Source: Enterobacterales bacterium
GTDB lineage: Bacteria; Pseudomonadota; Gammaproteobacteria; Enterobacterales; Kangiellaceae
Assembly: GCA_030949565.1 (NCBI GenBank)
Contig: JAUZSK010000039.1
Location: 1-39,033 of the forward strand
Direction of reading: 5' to 3'
DNA: 39,033 bases
Translations under genes and position numbers: made by a program
The notes under the pieces: generated by a model
What the model was told of the DNA's origin: nothing
Databases searched by the model: none
The model's input: the letters and a program-made list of their open reading frames with translations, nothing else
Shown: in pieces, positions 25,782 to 35,740 of the stretch
Position numbering within the stretch: the first letter of the stretch is position 1
Layout of the letters: every line of letters begins with the position of its first letter

Positions 25782-28700
25782 ATGGAAGAACCTTTTGCTG
25801 TGCTAGATTTACCCAAAATTGACCTAAAGCCCGGATTTAAACACTATTTTCATGCGGTTGAGGGAGCAGGTTTTGCTTTAACCATCGCAGAACTGGCTAA
25901 ACAATCTACTTCACTCATGGTCATTTTACTAGAGGATGCTTCTGAAGTATCACCTTTAAAGACTGAGATCGAGTTTTTTCTGGGTCAAAACAGTGAGTTG
26001 CCAGTGATAAGCTTCCCAGATTGGGAAACATTGCCTTATGACTATTTTTCACCGCATGAAGATATTATCTCAGAGCGAATCAAGACGCTCTATGAGTTAC
26101 CGCGATTAAAACAAGGCATCTTATTACTGCCACTCTCGTCTGCTTTACAAATGTTACCCGATCGCCAGTATCTTGAGTTGCATTCATTGTCTTTGAGCTT
26201 GGGTGAAACCCTTGAATTACACGATTTAATATTACTATTGGATAACAACGGCTATCAATCGGTGTCAAAAGTGATGAGTCATGGCGAATATGCGGCTCGA
26301 GGCTCAATTATTGATATTTTTCCGATGGGATTAAAAGATCCTATTCGAATCGAATTATTTGACAATGAAATTGAGTCACTTAGGTATTTCGATAGTGAAA
26401 CTCAGTTAACCCAATATAAAACAGACCAAATTAAGCTATTGCCAGCTAGGGAATATCCAACTAATGAAGAGGCCATTAGCCACTTCAGACGGGCCTGGCG
26501 GCATCAATTTAACACCGATATTAAAAATGCTCCCATCTATCAAAGCGTTAGTCAGGGGATTTTTCCAGCCGGTATTGAATATTATCTACCCTTATTTTTT
26601 GACTCATTATCCAACATCTTTGATTATTTGCCGGCCGATAGTTTGATTGTCGATAGTTTGATTAATAACAGCGAAGCCAAAACGCCTTTAAAAACTGACA
26701 CTAAACAGTCTTCCACCGGCTTTATTCAGCATTTTTGGCAAGAACTTCGAGAACGTTATGAGCAATATCGTCATGATTTAACAAGACCCATTGTTCCTCC
26801 TGAAGCCCTTTATTTAAGGGAAGATAACTTTAACTATCGAAAAAACACCTTTGCCTTAGCCGTGATTAGTCATCTGCCGCTAGTGAAACAATCGCATTGC
26901 CTCAATATAAAAGCTTGTCCTGATCTCAAGGTTAATCACCGTGCCGAACAGCCCCTTTTAAATTTCATCCAAAACAGCAAAGGTTATCAGCAACTACTGA
27001 TCTGTGCGGAATCAGCTGGACGGCAGGAAGTATTAAGAGAATTACTCAATAAGAACCAAATCAATAGCCAAAATATCGATCAATGGGATAGCTTTTTATC
27101 AACCAAATTTGATCAAAATAGACCGCAACCACAAGTTTATTTGACCCAACAAGCCAATCGTTACGGATTTGCCTTAACCGACCGACTGGTGGTGTGTGAA
27201 AGCGATCTATTTGGTCAGCATGTTGTCCAAAATCGCACCAATGGAGATAAAGTCCTCACGCCCGACCAACTGATCCACAGTTTGGCGGAGTTAAAGATCG
27301 GCGATGCGATTGTCCATCTAGACCAGGGTGTTGGCCGCTACTTGGGGTTACAAACCATTGAAGTAGGTAATATTGCCACTGAATTCTTAACCCTCGAGTA
27401 TTTTGGCGGCAGCAAACTCTATGTGCCGGTTCAATCTTTGCATTTAATTCATCGATATTCTGGCAGAAACCCAGAAACCGCACCCTGGCATAAGCTGGGA
27501 AGCGAATCTTGGACTAAGGCCAAGAAAAAAGCCCTCGATAAAGCACGTGACACAGCCGCTGAGTTACTAGAAATATACGCTAGACGTGGCGCTGAAATAG
27601 GCATTAAACATTCACTGGATGCTTTGGAATATGAAAAATTTGCTAATGATTTTCCCTTTGAGCTAACACATGATCAGGCAGTGGCCATTAAAGCGGTGGT
27701 TAAAGATATGACGTCAAGCCAACCGATGGACCGTTTAGTTTGTGGTGATGTCGGTTTTGGTAAAACCGAAGTGGCTATGAGGGCGGCATTTGTTTGCATG
27801 CAAAATACCATGCAAACGGCGATCTTAGTGCCAACCACCCTGCTCGCTCAGCAGCATTTTCAGTCCTTTCAAGACCGATTTTCTGAGTGGCCAATTAATA
27901 TCGCAGTTTTATCCCGTTTTCAAACCAAAAAAGAACAAAACGAAACCCTTGAAAAACTAAAATCAGGTCAAATCGACTTGGTCGTCGGAACCCATCGACT
28001 CATTTCCAGCAAGCTCGAGTTTAAAAACCTCGGTCTGCTTGTTATTGATGAAGAACATCGCTTTGGCGTCAGGCAAAAAGAGGTTTTAAAATCCTACCGC
28101 GCCAAGGTAGATATATTGACTCTCACGGCAACGCCAATTCCCCGCACGCTTAATATGTCTATGTCTGGTATGAGAGATTTATCTATCATAGCCACACCGC
28201 CCGCCAAACGTCTTGCCATAAAAACCTTTGTGAGGGAGCGCAACGCTCCGTTAATCAAAGAAGCTATTCAGAGGGAAATAAGACGCGGTGGGCAAATCTA
28301 CTTTTTGCATAATTCAGTGGAAACCATTGAAAAAACCGCGGCTGAACTACGCGAGTGGGTGCCAGAAATTAGTATCGGTGTTGCTCACGGTCAAATGCGT
28401 GAGCGGCAGTTAGAAGATGTGATGGACCAATTTAATCATCAAAGATACCATTTACTGGTTTGCACTAGCATTATAGAAACCGGATTAGACATACCAACCG
28501 CCAATACCATTATTATGGATCGTGCAGATAAACTAGGCTTAGCACAGTTGCATCAACTAAGGGGGCGTGTTGGTCGTTCACATCATCAGGCCTATGCCTA
28601 TTTACTGACACCACCCAGTAAAACCATCACAAAAGACGCGAAGAAACGGTTAGAAGCCATTGAAAATCTTGAAGATCTAGGCGCTGGATTTATACTTGCC

Positions 28701-29297
28701 AGCCACGACCTAGAGATCCGAGGCGCAGGTGAACTGCTGGGTGACGAACAAAGCGGTCATATGCAAACCATCGGTTTTAGTCTTTATATGGAACTGTTAG
28801 AAAAGGCCATAGAGTCTCTAAAAAATGCAGGTGAAGATGCCGATATCGCACCAAGCAACCAAAGCTGTGAGATTAATCTAGGTCTTAGCGCGCTGCTTCC
28901 AGACGATTATATTTTTGATGTTTCAGTCAGGTTGACGCTCTATAAACGCATAGCCAGTGCCAAAAATTCCAAGCAACTGCGGGAACTGCAGGTTGAATTG
29001 ATTGATCGCTTTGGACTATTGCCTAATGCGGCTAAAAACCTGTTTGTATCAGCCGAGCTTCAAAACCATCTGGCACCCTTGGGTGTAGTAAAACTGGATA
29101 CATCTGAAAATAGATTTAGCCTTGAGTTTAATGCGCAACCCAAGATTGATACTCAGCAACTAATTAAACTTATTCAAATGCAACCTAGTCGGTATCGCTT
29201 AATTAAAGGCACCAAATTAGAGGTCTCACAGCAGGCTGATAACCTTGATCAAAGGCAGCAACAAATTGAATCTTTAATTGAAAGATTAGGCGCCTAA
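25782..29297 (+). CDS. mfd: Transcription-repair coupling factor Mfd
   Basis: Superfamily 2 DNA translocase that removes RNA polymerase stalled at lesions and recruits UvrA. About 1171 residues from ATG 25782, slightly above the usual 1150. Regions in order: UvrB-homology domain ([29 protein letters not shown]), RNA polymerase-interacting domain with [14 protein letters not shown] and [16 protein letters not shown] (about residues 510-560), the helicase motifs Walker [15 protein letters not shown] (about 654), [24 protein letters not shown] (about 755), [33 protein letters not shown], the translocation TRG motif region and a complete C-terminal autoinhibitory domain. Frame intact over 3.5 kb. 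csiV follows seven bases later. Confidence 0.97.
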   Translation: MEEPFAVLDLPKIDLKPGFKHYFHAVEGAGFALTIAELAKQSTSLMVILLEDASEVSPLKTEIEFFLGQNSELPVISFPDWETLPYDYFSPHEDIISERIKTLYELPRLKQGILLLPLSSALQMLPDRQYLELHSLSLSLGETLELHDLILLLDNNGYQSVSKVMSHGEYAARGSIIDIFPMGLKDPIRIELFDNEIESLRYFDSETQLTQYKTDQIKLLPAREYPTNEEAISHFRRAWRHQFNTDIKNAPIYQSVSQGIFPAGIEYYLPLFFDSLSNIFDYLPADSLIVDSLINNSEAKTPLKTDTKQSSTGFIQHFWQELRERYEQYRHDLTRPIVPPEALYLREDNFNYRKNTFALAVISHLPLVKQSHCLNIKACPDLKVNHRAEQPLLNFIQNSKGYQQLLICAESAGRQEVLRELLNKNQINSQNIDQWDSFLSTKFDQNRPQPQVYLTQQANRYGFALTDRLVVCESDLFGQHVVQNRTNGDKVLTPDQLIHSLAELKIGDAIVHLDQGVGRYLGLQTIEVGNIATEFLTLEYFGGSKLYVPVQSLHLIHRYSGRNPETAPWHKLGSESWTKAKKKALDKARDTAAELLEIYARRGAEIGIKHSLDALEYEKFANDFPFELTHDQAVAIKAVVKDMTSSQPMDRLVCGDVGFGKTEVAMRAAFVCMQNTMQTAILVPTTLLAQQHFQSFQDRFSEWPINIAVLSRFQTKKEQNETLEKLKSGQIDLVVGTHRLISSKLEFKNLGLLVIDEEHRFGVRQKEVLKSYRAKVDILTLTATPIPRTLNMSMSGMRDLSIIATPPAKRLAIKTFVRERNAPLIKEAIQREIRRGGQIYFLHNSVETIEKTAAELREWVPEISIGVAHGQMRERQLEDVMDQFNHQRYHLLVCTSIIETGLDIPTANTIIMDRADKLGLAQLHQLRGRVGRSHHQAYAYLLTPPSKTITKDAKKRLEAIENLEDLGAGFILASHDLEIRGAGELLGDEQSGHMQTIGFSLYMELLEKAIESLKNAGEDADIAPSNQSCEINLGLSALLPDDYIFDVSVRLTLYKRIASAKNSKQLRELQVELIDRFGLLPNAAKNLFVSAELQNHLAPLGVVKLDTSENRFSLEFNAQPKIDTQQLIKLIQMQPSRYRLIKGTKLEVSQQADNLDQRQQQIESLIERLGA

Positions 29298-29304
29298 AGT
29301 TACT

Positions 29305-30720
29305 ATGTCCGACTCACTAGCAATAAATGAACTAAAAATGAGCTATTCACATAAGACTTCATCTTCTAAAGCATCAGTTTTGCCCACTGATTCAGAATAT
29401 ACAGCTAAATCAGCTAGTCGTTCAGTCGTTCTTATAGGCCTATTGAGCATTGTTTTTGCCACCTTGTCACAATTCAGTATAGCCGCAGAATCAAACGATA
29501 CTGGCCAGCCAGAGGCTCCTCGTTGGTTTGAAGTCGAAGTAATTTTGTTTAAGCTTACTTCGGATGCTGGATTGACCAATGAGTCCTGGGATAAAGAGGT
29601 TCAATTAGAAATGCCGCAACAACTGATTGATTTCTTGCAGCCCTATGAAATTCCTGAAGATAATGTTTTACAGCCTCAGCAACAGGATAATTCCCAGCAA
29701 AGTGGAAACGATGAGAATCAGACTCAAGTACTAATTAATCCAATGGATACGGCTATAGAAGGTAGTTCCAACAATAGCTCGCAAAATCCTCTGTTAACAG
29801 ATGCTAATAACCCTGAGCAAGCACAAGGTTTTGAAGAAATCCCATTCCAACCACTTGACGAGTCAAGGTTCCAACTTAACAAAGAAGCCCAAAGCATCGA
29901 AAAAAATAGTCGCTATCACTTAGTCACCCATGTGGCATGGCGTCAACCGGTGTTTAGTCGTTCTCAAAGTCAACCCGTTCGACTAGCGGGAGGGATTGAT
30001 TATCACGACACCTTCGATTACGAAGGTAGCAAGAAAATTGAATCCATAGCCATAGAACCTAGGATATTTGAAGATGGTTTAAATCAGTCGGAATCTGCCA
30101 TGGCTAACGAAGAGTCAATGCTACAAGAATCTGATCAATATAACGAGATTACATTAGACCAAGAGACGCAAACTGATCCACCTTCAACCGAATTAGCTGA
30201 CGATCATAGGCAAATAGCCCTGCCTTGGGTGCCTGAAATTGATGGTAGTGCCAAGGTGTATATTCAGCGCAATTATTTGCATTTTGACACCAAACTCTAT
30301 TACCGTCGCCCAGATAAGGAAGAAGTGGATATTATTAGTTTAAATTCCGGCAAATATATGCTGCAATCCGGTGATTACTCGGTTGATACCGAACTGCAAT
30401 CAGACAATAACGCGATAGAAGGCGTTGATTTTACAGAGCCAGAGCAGCCTCAAACTACCATAGAATCAGATAATACAATCCAAACCACTAGCATAGATTC
30501 TGATTTCAGTTGGCAATTTGACGATGACTTTCTCAATCAAGACACAGAAAAAGTTTATACAGAACGTTTATTTAACTATCCTTTAATACAAACTCGCCGC
30601 TTACGAAGCGGTGAATTACACTATTTCGACCACCCGTTAATCGGCATTCTAGTGATGATCCGTCCCTACCAAACCGAAACTGAACAACAAGCTTCTGAAT
30701 TGGACGCAACTGAAGAGTAA
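29305..30720 (+). CDS. csiV: Peptidoglycan-binding/lipid-associated protein CsiV, enlarged
   Basis: CsiV, an outer-membrane-associated protein that in Vibrio cholerae helps activate the LOV-independent peptidoglycan synthesis factor ShyA/NOLA pathway is reported as PBP activator of LpoA/LpoB type; only the family is claimed here. The hallmark PRWFEVEVILFKLTSDAGL follows a signal anchor (SVVLIGLLSIVFATLSQFSIAAE, about residues 40-62), and the C-terminus has VYIQRNYLHFDTKLYYRR and the YPLIQTRRLRSGELHYFDHPLIGILVMIRPY block. At 471 residues it is far longer than typical (about 250-300); the extra length lies in Gln/Asn/Glu/Asp-rich linkers near residues 115-170, 250-300 and 365-405. It follows mfd by seven bases, an arrangement seen in other gammaproteobacteria. 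Confidence 0.82.
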   Translation: MSDSLAINELKMSYSHKTSSSKASVLPTDSEYTAKSASRSVVLIGLLSIVFATLSQFSIAAESNDTGQPEAPRWFEVEVILFKLTSDAGLTNESWDKEVQLEMPQQLIDFLQPYEIPEDNVLQPQQQDNSQQSGNDENQTQVLINPMDTAIEGSSNNSSQNPLLTDANNPEQAQGFEEIPFQPLDESRFQLNKEAQSIEKNSRYHLVTHVAWRQPVFSRSQSQPVRLAGGIDYHDTFDYEGSKKIESIAIEPRIFEDGLNQSESAMANEESMLQESDQYNEITLDQETQTDPPSTELADDHRQIALPWVPEIDGSAKVYIQRNYLHFDTKLYYRRPDKEEVDIISLNSGKYMLQSGDYSVDTELQSDNNAIEGVDFTEPEQPQTTIESDNTIQTTSIDSDFSWQFDDDFLNQDTEKVYTERLFNYPLIQTRRLRSGELHYFDHPLIGILVMIRPYQTETEQQASELDATEE

Positions 30721-30760
30721 AACTAAAATGACTCTTCAAAACAAAAGTTAAGGAAAAAGC

Positions 30761-31906
30761 ATGGCGAAGATTATCGTATTAGGTGCCGGACTGATTGGGC
30801 GCGCAGTTGCGCTTGATTTAGCGGAAGCTCATCAAGTTTGTAGTGTTGATCTTAATAAAAAAGCACTGGCTAAAATCCAAAAGGAAAACTCAGCAGTTGA
30901 AACCATTAATTTCGACCTCGCTAAAAGTCCAGATTACACCGAATTGTTAGCTCCGTTTGATTTGGTTATCAGCTCCGTACCTGGCTATCTCGGCTTCGAT
31001 ACACTCAAAAAAATACTACTAGCGGGTAAAAATGCAGTAGATGCATCTTGTTTTCCAGAAAACTGCTTCGATTTAGATCACCTAGCTAAAAAAAATAATG
31101 TCTATGCCGTTGTCGATTGCGGCCTTGCTCCAGGAATGGATAATATTATTCTCGGACATCTTGATACCAAAATGGAAGTCAACCGTTTTGAATGCCTAGT
31201 GGGTGGTTTACCGGTAAAACGCCATTGGCCATTTAACTTTCGATCCTTGTTTTCTCCCATCGACCTATTGCATGACTATAATGGTCCAGCTCGTTATGTC
31301 GAGAACGGTGAACTGGTTATTAAAGATGCTCTTAGTGATTGTGAGTTAATGGATATCAAGCGGGTGGGAACGCTAGAGGCCTTTAATACAGACGGTTTAC
31401 GCACACTGATTAAAACCATGCAACATATTCCCTATATGAAAGAAAAAACGCTGCGCTATCCTGGTCACTGCGAATACCTTCAAGTACTAAAGTCCTCAGG
31501 TTTTTTTGATACCCAACCGATTGAACTCAACGGTATGGAGTTTTCTCCTATCGACGTGAGCGCTAAAATTTTAGAACGAGATTGGGCGCTAGGTAATAAC
31601 GAAGAAGAGTTGACGGTAGTCCGTACCACCATTGAAGGCGAAGAAAACGGTAAAAAACGCCGCTACATCTATCGTTTACTAGACAAAACAGACAAAGATA
31701 AGGGCATTACCTCAATGGCGAGAACCAATGGCTATACCGCAACAGCTGTCACTAATTTCATCCTTAAAAAACCTCTAGAATCCGGTATATGCGCCCCAGA
31801 AACCCTTGGCGCTATCGAAGGAGCTTTTAAGTTTATCCTGCAATACCTTGAAGACCGCGATATTAACTACCGCATTGAAGAATCGACGCTAACTGACAAA
31901 AACTAA
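30761..31906 (+). CDS. Lysine 6-dehydrogenase-like / saccharopine dehydrogenase family enzyme
   Basis: NAD(P)-dependent enzyme of the saccharopine dehydrogenase superfamily, 381 residues, best matching lysine 6-dehydrogenase, which deaminates the epsilon-amino group of L-lysine to aminoadipate semialdehyde (which cyclises). The Rossmann motif GAGLIGRA is at residues 8-15. DCGLAPGMDNIILGHL, CLVGGLPVKRHWPFNF and VGTLEAFNTDGLRTL match the order and wording I recall from the Geobacillus enzyme. Homologous saccharopine or carboxynorspermidine enzymes cannot be fully excluded, but the length and an ALDH7 neighbour support the lysine role. Ribosome site AAGGA seven bases before the ATG. Confidence 0.75.
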   Translation: MAKIIVLGAGLIGRAVALDLAEAHQVCSVDLNKKALAKIQKENSAVETINFDLAKSPDYTELLAPFDLVISSVPGYLGFDTLKKILLAGKNAVDASCFPENCFDLDHLAKKNNVYAVVDCGLAPGMDNIILGHLDTKMEVNRFECLVGGLPVKRHWPFNFRSLFSPIDLLHDYNGPARYVENGELVIKDALSDCELMDIKRVGTLEAFNTDGLRTLIKTMQHIPYMKEKTLRYPGHCEYLQVLKSSGFFDTQPIELNGMEFSPIDVSAKILERDWALGNNEEELTVVRTTIEGEENGKKRRYIYRLLDKTDKDKGITSMARTNGYTATAVTNFILKKPLESGICAPETLGAIEGAFKFILQYLEDRDINYRIEESTLTDKN

Positions 31907-31972
31907 TCGAAGTAGAGATAATTAAATTTTTCTATTCAATCGTTATTTTAGGTTGTATAGGAAATGGATAGA

Positions 31973-32458
31973 CTATTTGTGTATGGTTAAGCCGGTACCA
32001 GTCCAAAGCTTTTCTGAATTATATATTTCATAAAGGCTCTGCGCTCGGTTAGTAAGTTGCTGCGCAAATTTAGATTGTGTTTCTTCATCCGCTAGCTCGA
32101 TACGCCCTTCTGCAACACCATCCTCAAGTTTGGCGGCCTGTAAATGCCATGCCATAGAAAAGTAGCGAATCGCATCTCTAGCATCCTTAGCAACGCCAGC
32201 GTTTGCCAAATCCGTCGGGAAGTCGCCACTAATAACCCACAAATCAACTTTTTTATCATCGGTCTTGGCATACCAAAGGCCTAGCACAGAGGGTAATGAC
32301 TGACATTTAGACTGGTCAAGGCGAGTTATTCGATAACCTTTGCTTAAACAAAACTTACTGATGGCTACGAATTGTTGCTGCGACCACTCTTTAAATTGCT
32401 TTTCCAACTCTTCTTTACTGGGTTGGTCAGAGGCTGGTGATACTTGAGCGTCAGTCAT
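31973..32458 (-). CDS. DUF4826 family protein
   Basis: 161-residue cytoplasmic protein of the DUF4826 family, unknown function. The family core is LPSVLGLWYAKTDDKKVDLWVISGDFPTDLANAGVAKDARDAIRYFSMAWHLQAAKLE (about residues 55-112), flanked by a charged N-terminus. Single gene between the lysine 6-dehydrogenase-like gene and the aldehyde dehydrogenase, facing the other way. No motifs suggest a metal or nucleotide site. Confidence 0.75.
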   Translation of the reverse strand: MTDAQVSPASDQPSKEELEKQFKEWSQQQFVAISKFCLSKGYRITRLDQSKCQSLPSVLGLWYAKTDDKKVDLWVISGDFPTDLANAGVAKDARDAIRYFSMAWHLQAAKLEDGVAEGRIELADEETQSKFAQQLTNRAQSLYEIYNSEKLWTGTGLTIHK

Positions 32459-32931
32459 AATGATTCCTTGTACAAATTCAAATTCTGGATAAAATGGCAG
32501 TTTTAGCCTGATAATTCAATGAGGCCTTAAAATCAGGGCGCTAAACTAAGGTATTTTGTTGCATTCTTCAAGCTATTTCGACTTTATTTGCTGGATTCAG
32601 CAGTTGTTTTTGTAACAATTCGCTTATTTTTGCCCGAAAATAGCGGTTAGCAGAAATATCACGAGATGAATTTTAACCTCGCACTAATTAACCAATTTTT
32701 GACTAGTAATTAGATCAAAGCAGTGGTATCTTTGCGCCAAAATTTAGCTTAGAACTTTGGTTTATAATGAATCTAGTCTAGTGATCGACATGATCGGTTC
32801 AACGCCAATTAACTTAGCCTGCAACAATTCCTATTCTAGCCGAAGTTGTTGCTGTGACCTTGACTTGGATCAGAGTCGCTTAATAACCATAGGGTTAAGT
32901 TATTAACTTAACCCTAATGCAAAGGAGTCAA
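32459..32931 (+). promoter_or_regulatory. Long structured leader region of the aldehyde dehydrogenase gene
   Basis: 473 bases without a gene. A TATAAT at 32763-32768 could be the -10 element, though no good -35 is seen. Downstream are a hairpin at 32821-32852 (GCAACAATTC with GAAGTTGTTGC, ten pairs with one bulge), a small GACT/AGTC stem near 32862-32876, then the long palindrome at 32891-32915 and the ribosome site AAGGAG at 32922-32926. This would give a 5' leader of about 160 bases. Confidence 0.45.
32891..32915. promoter_or_regulatory. 12-bp perfect inverted repeat next to the ALDH7 ribosome site
   Basis: AGGGTTAAGTTA and TAACTTAACCCT are exact reverse complements around a single T. As DNA it is a strong dimer-repressor site; as RNA it can fold into a ten-pair stem with loop TATTA seven bases before AAGGAG. 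No second copy was found upstream of the other lysine genes in the window. Confidence 0.7.
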
Positions 32932-34452
32932 ATGGATATTTTAAAGCAATTGCGAATATCGCAGCAAAACTCGGGTGCTTGTACGGGCCCTGACGGTTGG
33001 CTTAGTACTCCTGAAAGTGCCATTATTTCATCCCATAACCCTGCCACCGGCGAGTTAATCGCAACGGTTCAAGCGGCAACCCAAGATCAATATCAATGTA
33101 TTTTAAAATCAGCAGAGCAAGCTTGCGAACAATGGCGCGCGGTACCCGCACCACATCGAGGCGAAATAGTTCGTAAACTTGGTCAAGCCTTGAGACACCA
33201 CAAGGACGCACTAGGTAGCCTTGTTTCTCTCGAAATGGGAAAAAGTAAAGCGGAAGGCGATGGTGAAGTTCAGGAAATGATCGATATGGCAGACTTCGCG
33301 GTTGGCCAATCGCGGATGCTTTATGGTAAAACCATGCATTCTGAACGCCCACAACATCGCATGTATGAACAATGGCAACCTTTAGGCATTGTCGGCGTTA
33401 TATCAGCCTTTAACTTTCCAGTGGCTGTATGGTCTTGGAACGCGTTTATAGCAGCTATCTGTGGCAACGTCACCCTATGGAAACCCAGCCCTAAAACGCC
33501 ATTAACGGCCATAGCCGTACAAAATATCGTTAACGAGGTGTTAGCAGAAGAGCAATGCCCGGCTATCTTTCATCTAATCATTGATGATGAAAACAACCAG
33601 TTAGCTGAAACCATGATCAACGACCAGCGAGTTAAAAAATTATCTTTTACCGGCTCCTCAGTGGTCGGCAAATTGGTTGCCACTCAGGTGGCATCCCGCA
33701 TGGGGCGGAGTCTTCTCGAATTATCTGGCAACAATGCACTGATTATCGACCAAAGCGCCATACTCGAACACGCCATACCGGCGGCAGTTTTTGGCGCGGT
33801 TGGGACTGCCGGACAAAGATGTACTAGCACTCGCCGCTTAATTGTTCACCGCTCAATCTATGATCAGGTGAAAAAACAATTGATTAGCGCCTATCAACAA
33901 TTAAACATTGGCGACCCACTGGATTCAAATAATCATATGGGCCCGTTAATTGATGATAAGGCTGTTCAACAGTTCTTAAACGTGGTTGATCAAGCACAGC
34001 AACAGGGTGGAAAACTTCTAGTCGGCGGTCATTCAATAGCAGGCCAAGGTCATTTTGTTGAGCCAACCATCATCGAAGCCGATAACGAGATGCCCGTAGT
34101 GCAGCAAGAAACCTTCGCACCAATTTTATATCTGATTATCTTTGATGATATACAACAGGCTATCGATATTAATAATGGCGTCAAGCATGGCCTTTCATCA
34201 GCGCTATTCACTCAAAACCTTAACCATTCCGAAATGTTTTTATCCTACGCAGGGAGTGATTGTGGTATCGCTAACATCAATATTGGTACCTCCGGCGCAG
34301 AAATTGGAGGAGCATTTGGTGGTGAAAAGGAAACTGGCGGTGGTCGAGAGGCCGGCTCTGATGCTTGGAAAGCCTATATGAGGCGACAAACCAATACCGT
34401 TTTTTGGGGTCAAAGCCCGGTTTTAGCTCAAGGTATCAAGTTCGATATATAG
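32932..34452 (+). CDS. amaB: ALDH7-family aldehyde dehydrogenase, probable L-2-aminoadipate semialdehyde dehydrogenase
   Basis: NAD(P)-dependent aldehyde dehydrogenase of family 7, which oxidises 2-aminoadipate 6-semialdehyde to 2-aminoadipate in lysine breakdown. About 506 residues. The cofactor-binding Asn161 is in [13 protein letters not shown], the general base Glu263 in [10 protein letters not shown] (usual wording LELGGNNA, so a Gly-to-Ser change), and the catalytic Cys297 in [12 protein letters not shown]; the closing [25 protein letters not shown] is diagnostic for ALDH7. ATG 32932 is chosen because AAGGAG lies six bases before it; ATG 32917 precedes that site. Behind the structured leader; downstream is a leucine dehydrogenase-family gene. 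amaB is used as the family symbol. Confidence 0.85.
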   Translation: MDILKQLRISQQNSGACTGPDGWLSTPESAIISSHNPATGELIATVQAATQDQYQCILKSAEQACEQWRAVPAPHRGEIVRKLGQALRHHKDALGSLVSLEMGKSKAEGDGEVQEMIDMADFAVGQSRMLYGKTMHSERPQHRMYEQWQPLGIVGVISAFNFPVAVWSWNAFIAAICGNVTLWKPSPKTPLTAIAVQNIVNEVLAEEQCPAIFHLIIDDENNQLAETMINDQRVKKLSFTGSSVVGKLVATQVASRMGRSLLELSGNNALIIDQSAILEHAIPAAVFGAVGTAGQRCTSTRRLIVHRSIYDQVKKQLISAYQQLNIGDPLDSNNHMGPLIDDKAVQQFLNVVDQAQQQGGKLLVGGHSIAGQGHFVEPTIIEADNEMPVVQQETFAPILYLIIFDDIQQAIDINNGVKHGLSSALFTQNLNHSEMFLSYAGSDCGIANINIGTSGAEIGGAFGGEKETGGGREAGSDAWKAYMRRQTNTVFWGQSPVLAQGIKFDI

Positions 34453-34519
34453 CTAATACAACACTTTAATTTTATATAATATCCTATTGTTTTATATCAT
34501 ATTTATTGATTGTTTTAGT

Positions 34520-34539
34520 TGCCTTTTATTTCCAAGGCA
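34520..34539. promoter_or_regulatory. Small hairpin before the leucine dehydrogenase-family gene
   Basis: TGCCTT (34520-34525) and AAGGCA (34534-34539) form a six-pair stem with an eight-base loop, 31 bases before the start codon. It could be a weak terminator for the aldehyde dehydrogenase gene or part of the promoter. Confidence 0.25.
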
Positions 34540-34569
34540 GCTGGTCAGTCTAATTAACAGGAGTAATCC

Positions 34570-35613
34570 ATGGCTGTATTTAATTTAAGAGACTATGACG
34601 ATCACGAACAGGTGGTTTTTTGTAATGATGCAGAATCCGGTCTAAAAGCGGTAATTAGTATCCACTCAACCGCATTAGGACCCGCGGTTGGTGGATGCCG
34701 TATGTGGGAATATAATTCCGATGAAGGTGCTTTAATCGATGCGCTTCGATTATCACGCGGCATGAGTTACAAAAATGCCATGGCAGGCTTAAAGATGGGT
34801 GGCGGGAAATCAGTGATCATTGGCAACTCTAAAACTATGAAATCGGAAGCCCTATTTAAAGCCTTCGGACGTTTCATTGAAAACTTAAACGGTCAGTACA
34901 TATCAGCCGAAGATGTGGGTATAAACCCAGAAGATATGGCAATTATGAACAAAGAAACTCAGTATGTGGTTGGCTTAGAAGGAAAAAGTGGTGATCCCTC
35001 TCCGCTAACCGCCTATGGTGTGTACCGCGGAATGAAAGCCGCTGTTAAGCATAAAATGGGACGCGATAATCTCCAAGGCTTGAAAATCGCCGTTCAGGGC
35101 TTAGGCCATGTTGGTTATTATTTATGCGAGCACTTAAATAAAGAAGGCGCACAATTAGTGGTTACCGATATTAATAAAGAGTCCATTGATCGAGTAGTCA
35201 ATGATTTTAATGCCACGCCAGTTGATAAAGATGATATCTACGCTCAAGATGTCGATATCTATGCTCCCTGCGCATTAGGAGCCAGTATCAACGACGCGAC
35301 TATTCCACAATTAAAATGCTCAATTGTCGCTGGCGCAGCTAATAACCAATTAGCAGAAGATCGTCATGGTGAAATACTCAAACAAAAAGGCATTTTATAT
35401 ACGCCAGACTACGTTATCAATGCCGGTGGCATTATCAATGTATCCTTTGAAAATCAACCCGGTGGTTACAATAAACAAGATTCACTTAACAAGGTCGATG
35501 AAATTTACGCAACACTTCTCGAAATTTTTGCCGCAGCGGAGTTAGAACAAAAAACCACTAATGTGGTCGCAGATCAAATGGCGCGGCAAAGGATCGCTCA
35601 AGGTAAAAGCTAA
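34570..35613 (+). CDS. Glu/Leu/Phe/Val dehydrogenase family protein, leucine dehydrogenase type
   Basis: NAD-dependent amino acid dehydrogenase of about 347 residues, the size of leucine rather than glutamate dehydrogenases. Substrate-binding and catalytic lysines are at residues 68 (SYKNAMAGL) and 80 (KMGGGKSVII), the same numbering as Bacillus leucine dehydrogenase. The Rossmann motif is AVQGLGHVGYYLCEHL (about 177-192). It catalyses reversible oxidative deamination of branched-chain amino acids to 2-oxoacids; a role on 2-aminoadipate is only suggested by its neighbour, the ALDH7 gene, 117 bases upstream. Good ribosome site (AGGAG). It ends at a strong terminator-like hairpin. Confidence 0.85.
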   Translation: MAVFNLRDYDDHEQVVFCNDAESGLKAVISIHSTALGPAVGGCRMWEYNSDEGALIDALRLSRGMSYKNAMAGLKMGGGKSVIIGNSKTMKSEALFKAFGRFIENLNGQYISAEDVGINPEDMAIMNKETQYVVGLEGKSGDPSPLTAYGVYRGMKAAVKHKMGRDNLQGLKIAVQGLGHVGYYLCEHLNKEGAQLVVTDINKESIDRVVNDFNATPVDKDDIYAQDVDIYAPCALGASINDATIPQLKCSIVAGAANNQLAEDRHGEILKQKGILYTPDYVINAGGIINVSFENQPGGYNKQDSLNKVDEIYATLLEIFAAAELEQKTTNVVADQMARQRIAQGKS

Positions 35614-35627
35614 CTTAGAGTATCTAT

Positions 35628-35663
35628 AAAAAAGCGAGAACTGATGATCTATCAGCTCTCGCT
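35628..35663 (-). terminator. Intrinsic terminator, mainly leftward
   Basis: AGCGAGAACTGAT (35633-35645) pairs with ATCAGCTCTCGCT (35651-35663) over 13 positions with one mismatch and loop GATCT. On the minus strand it is followed by TTTTTT, so it ends the leftward SYLF lipoprotein transcript; on the + strand a T run follows only about 12 bases later, so it may also help end the dehydrogenase transcript. Confidence 0.8.
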
Positions 35664-35740
35664 CTGTTGTCTAATTTTTTCTACTAGGCGCCTTACAGCG
35701 TCATCTACAACGACTTTCTACCTATCCCTCTATATTCGAC

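Noticed and set aside
32459..32931. Lysine riboswitch in the aldehyde dehydrogenase leader
   Set aside because: The conserved L-box motifs I know are not present; only hairpins and a palindrome are seen.
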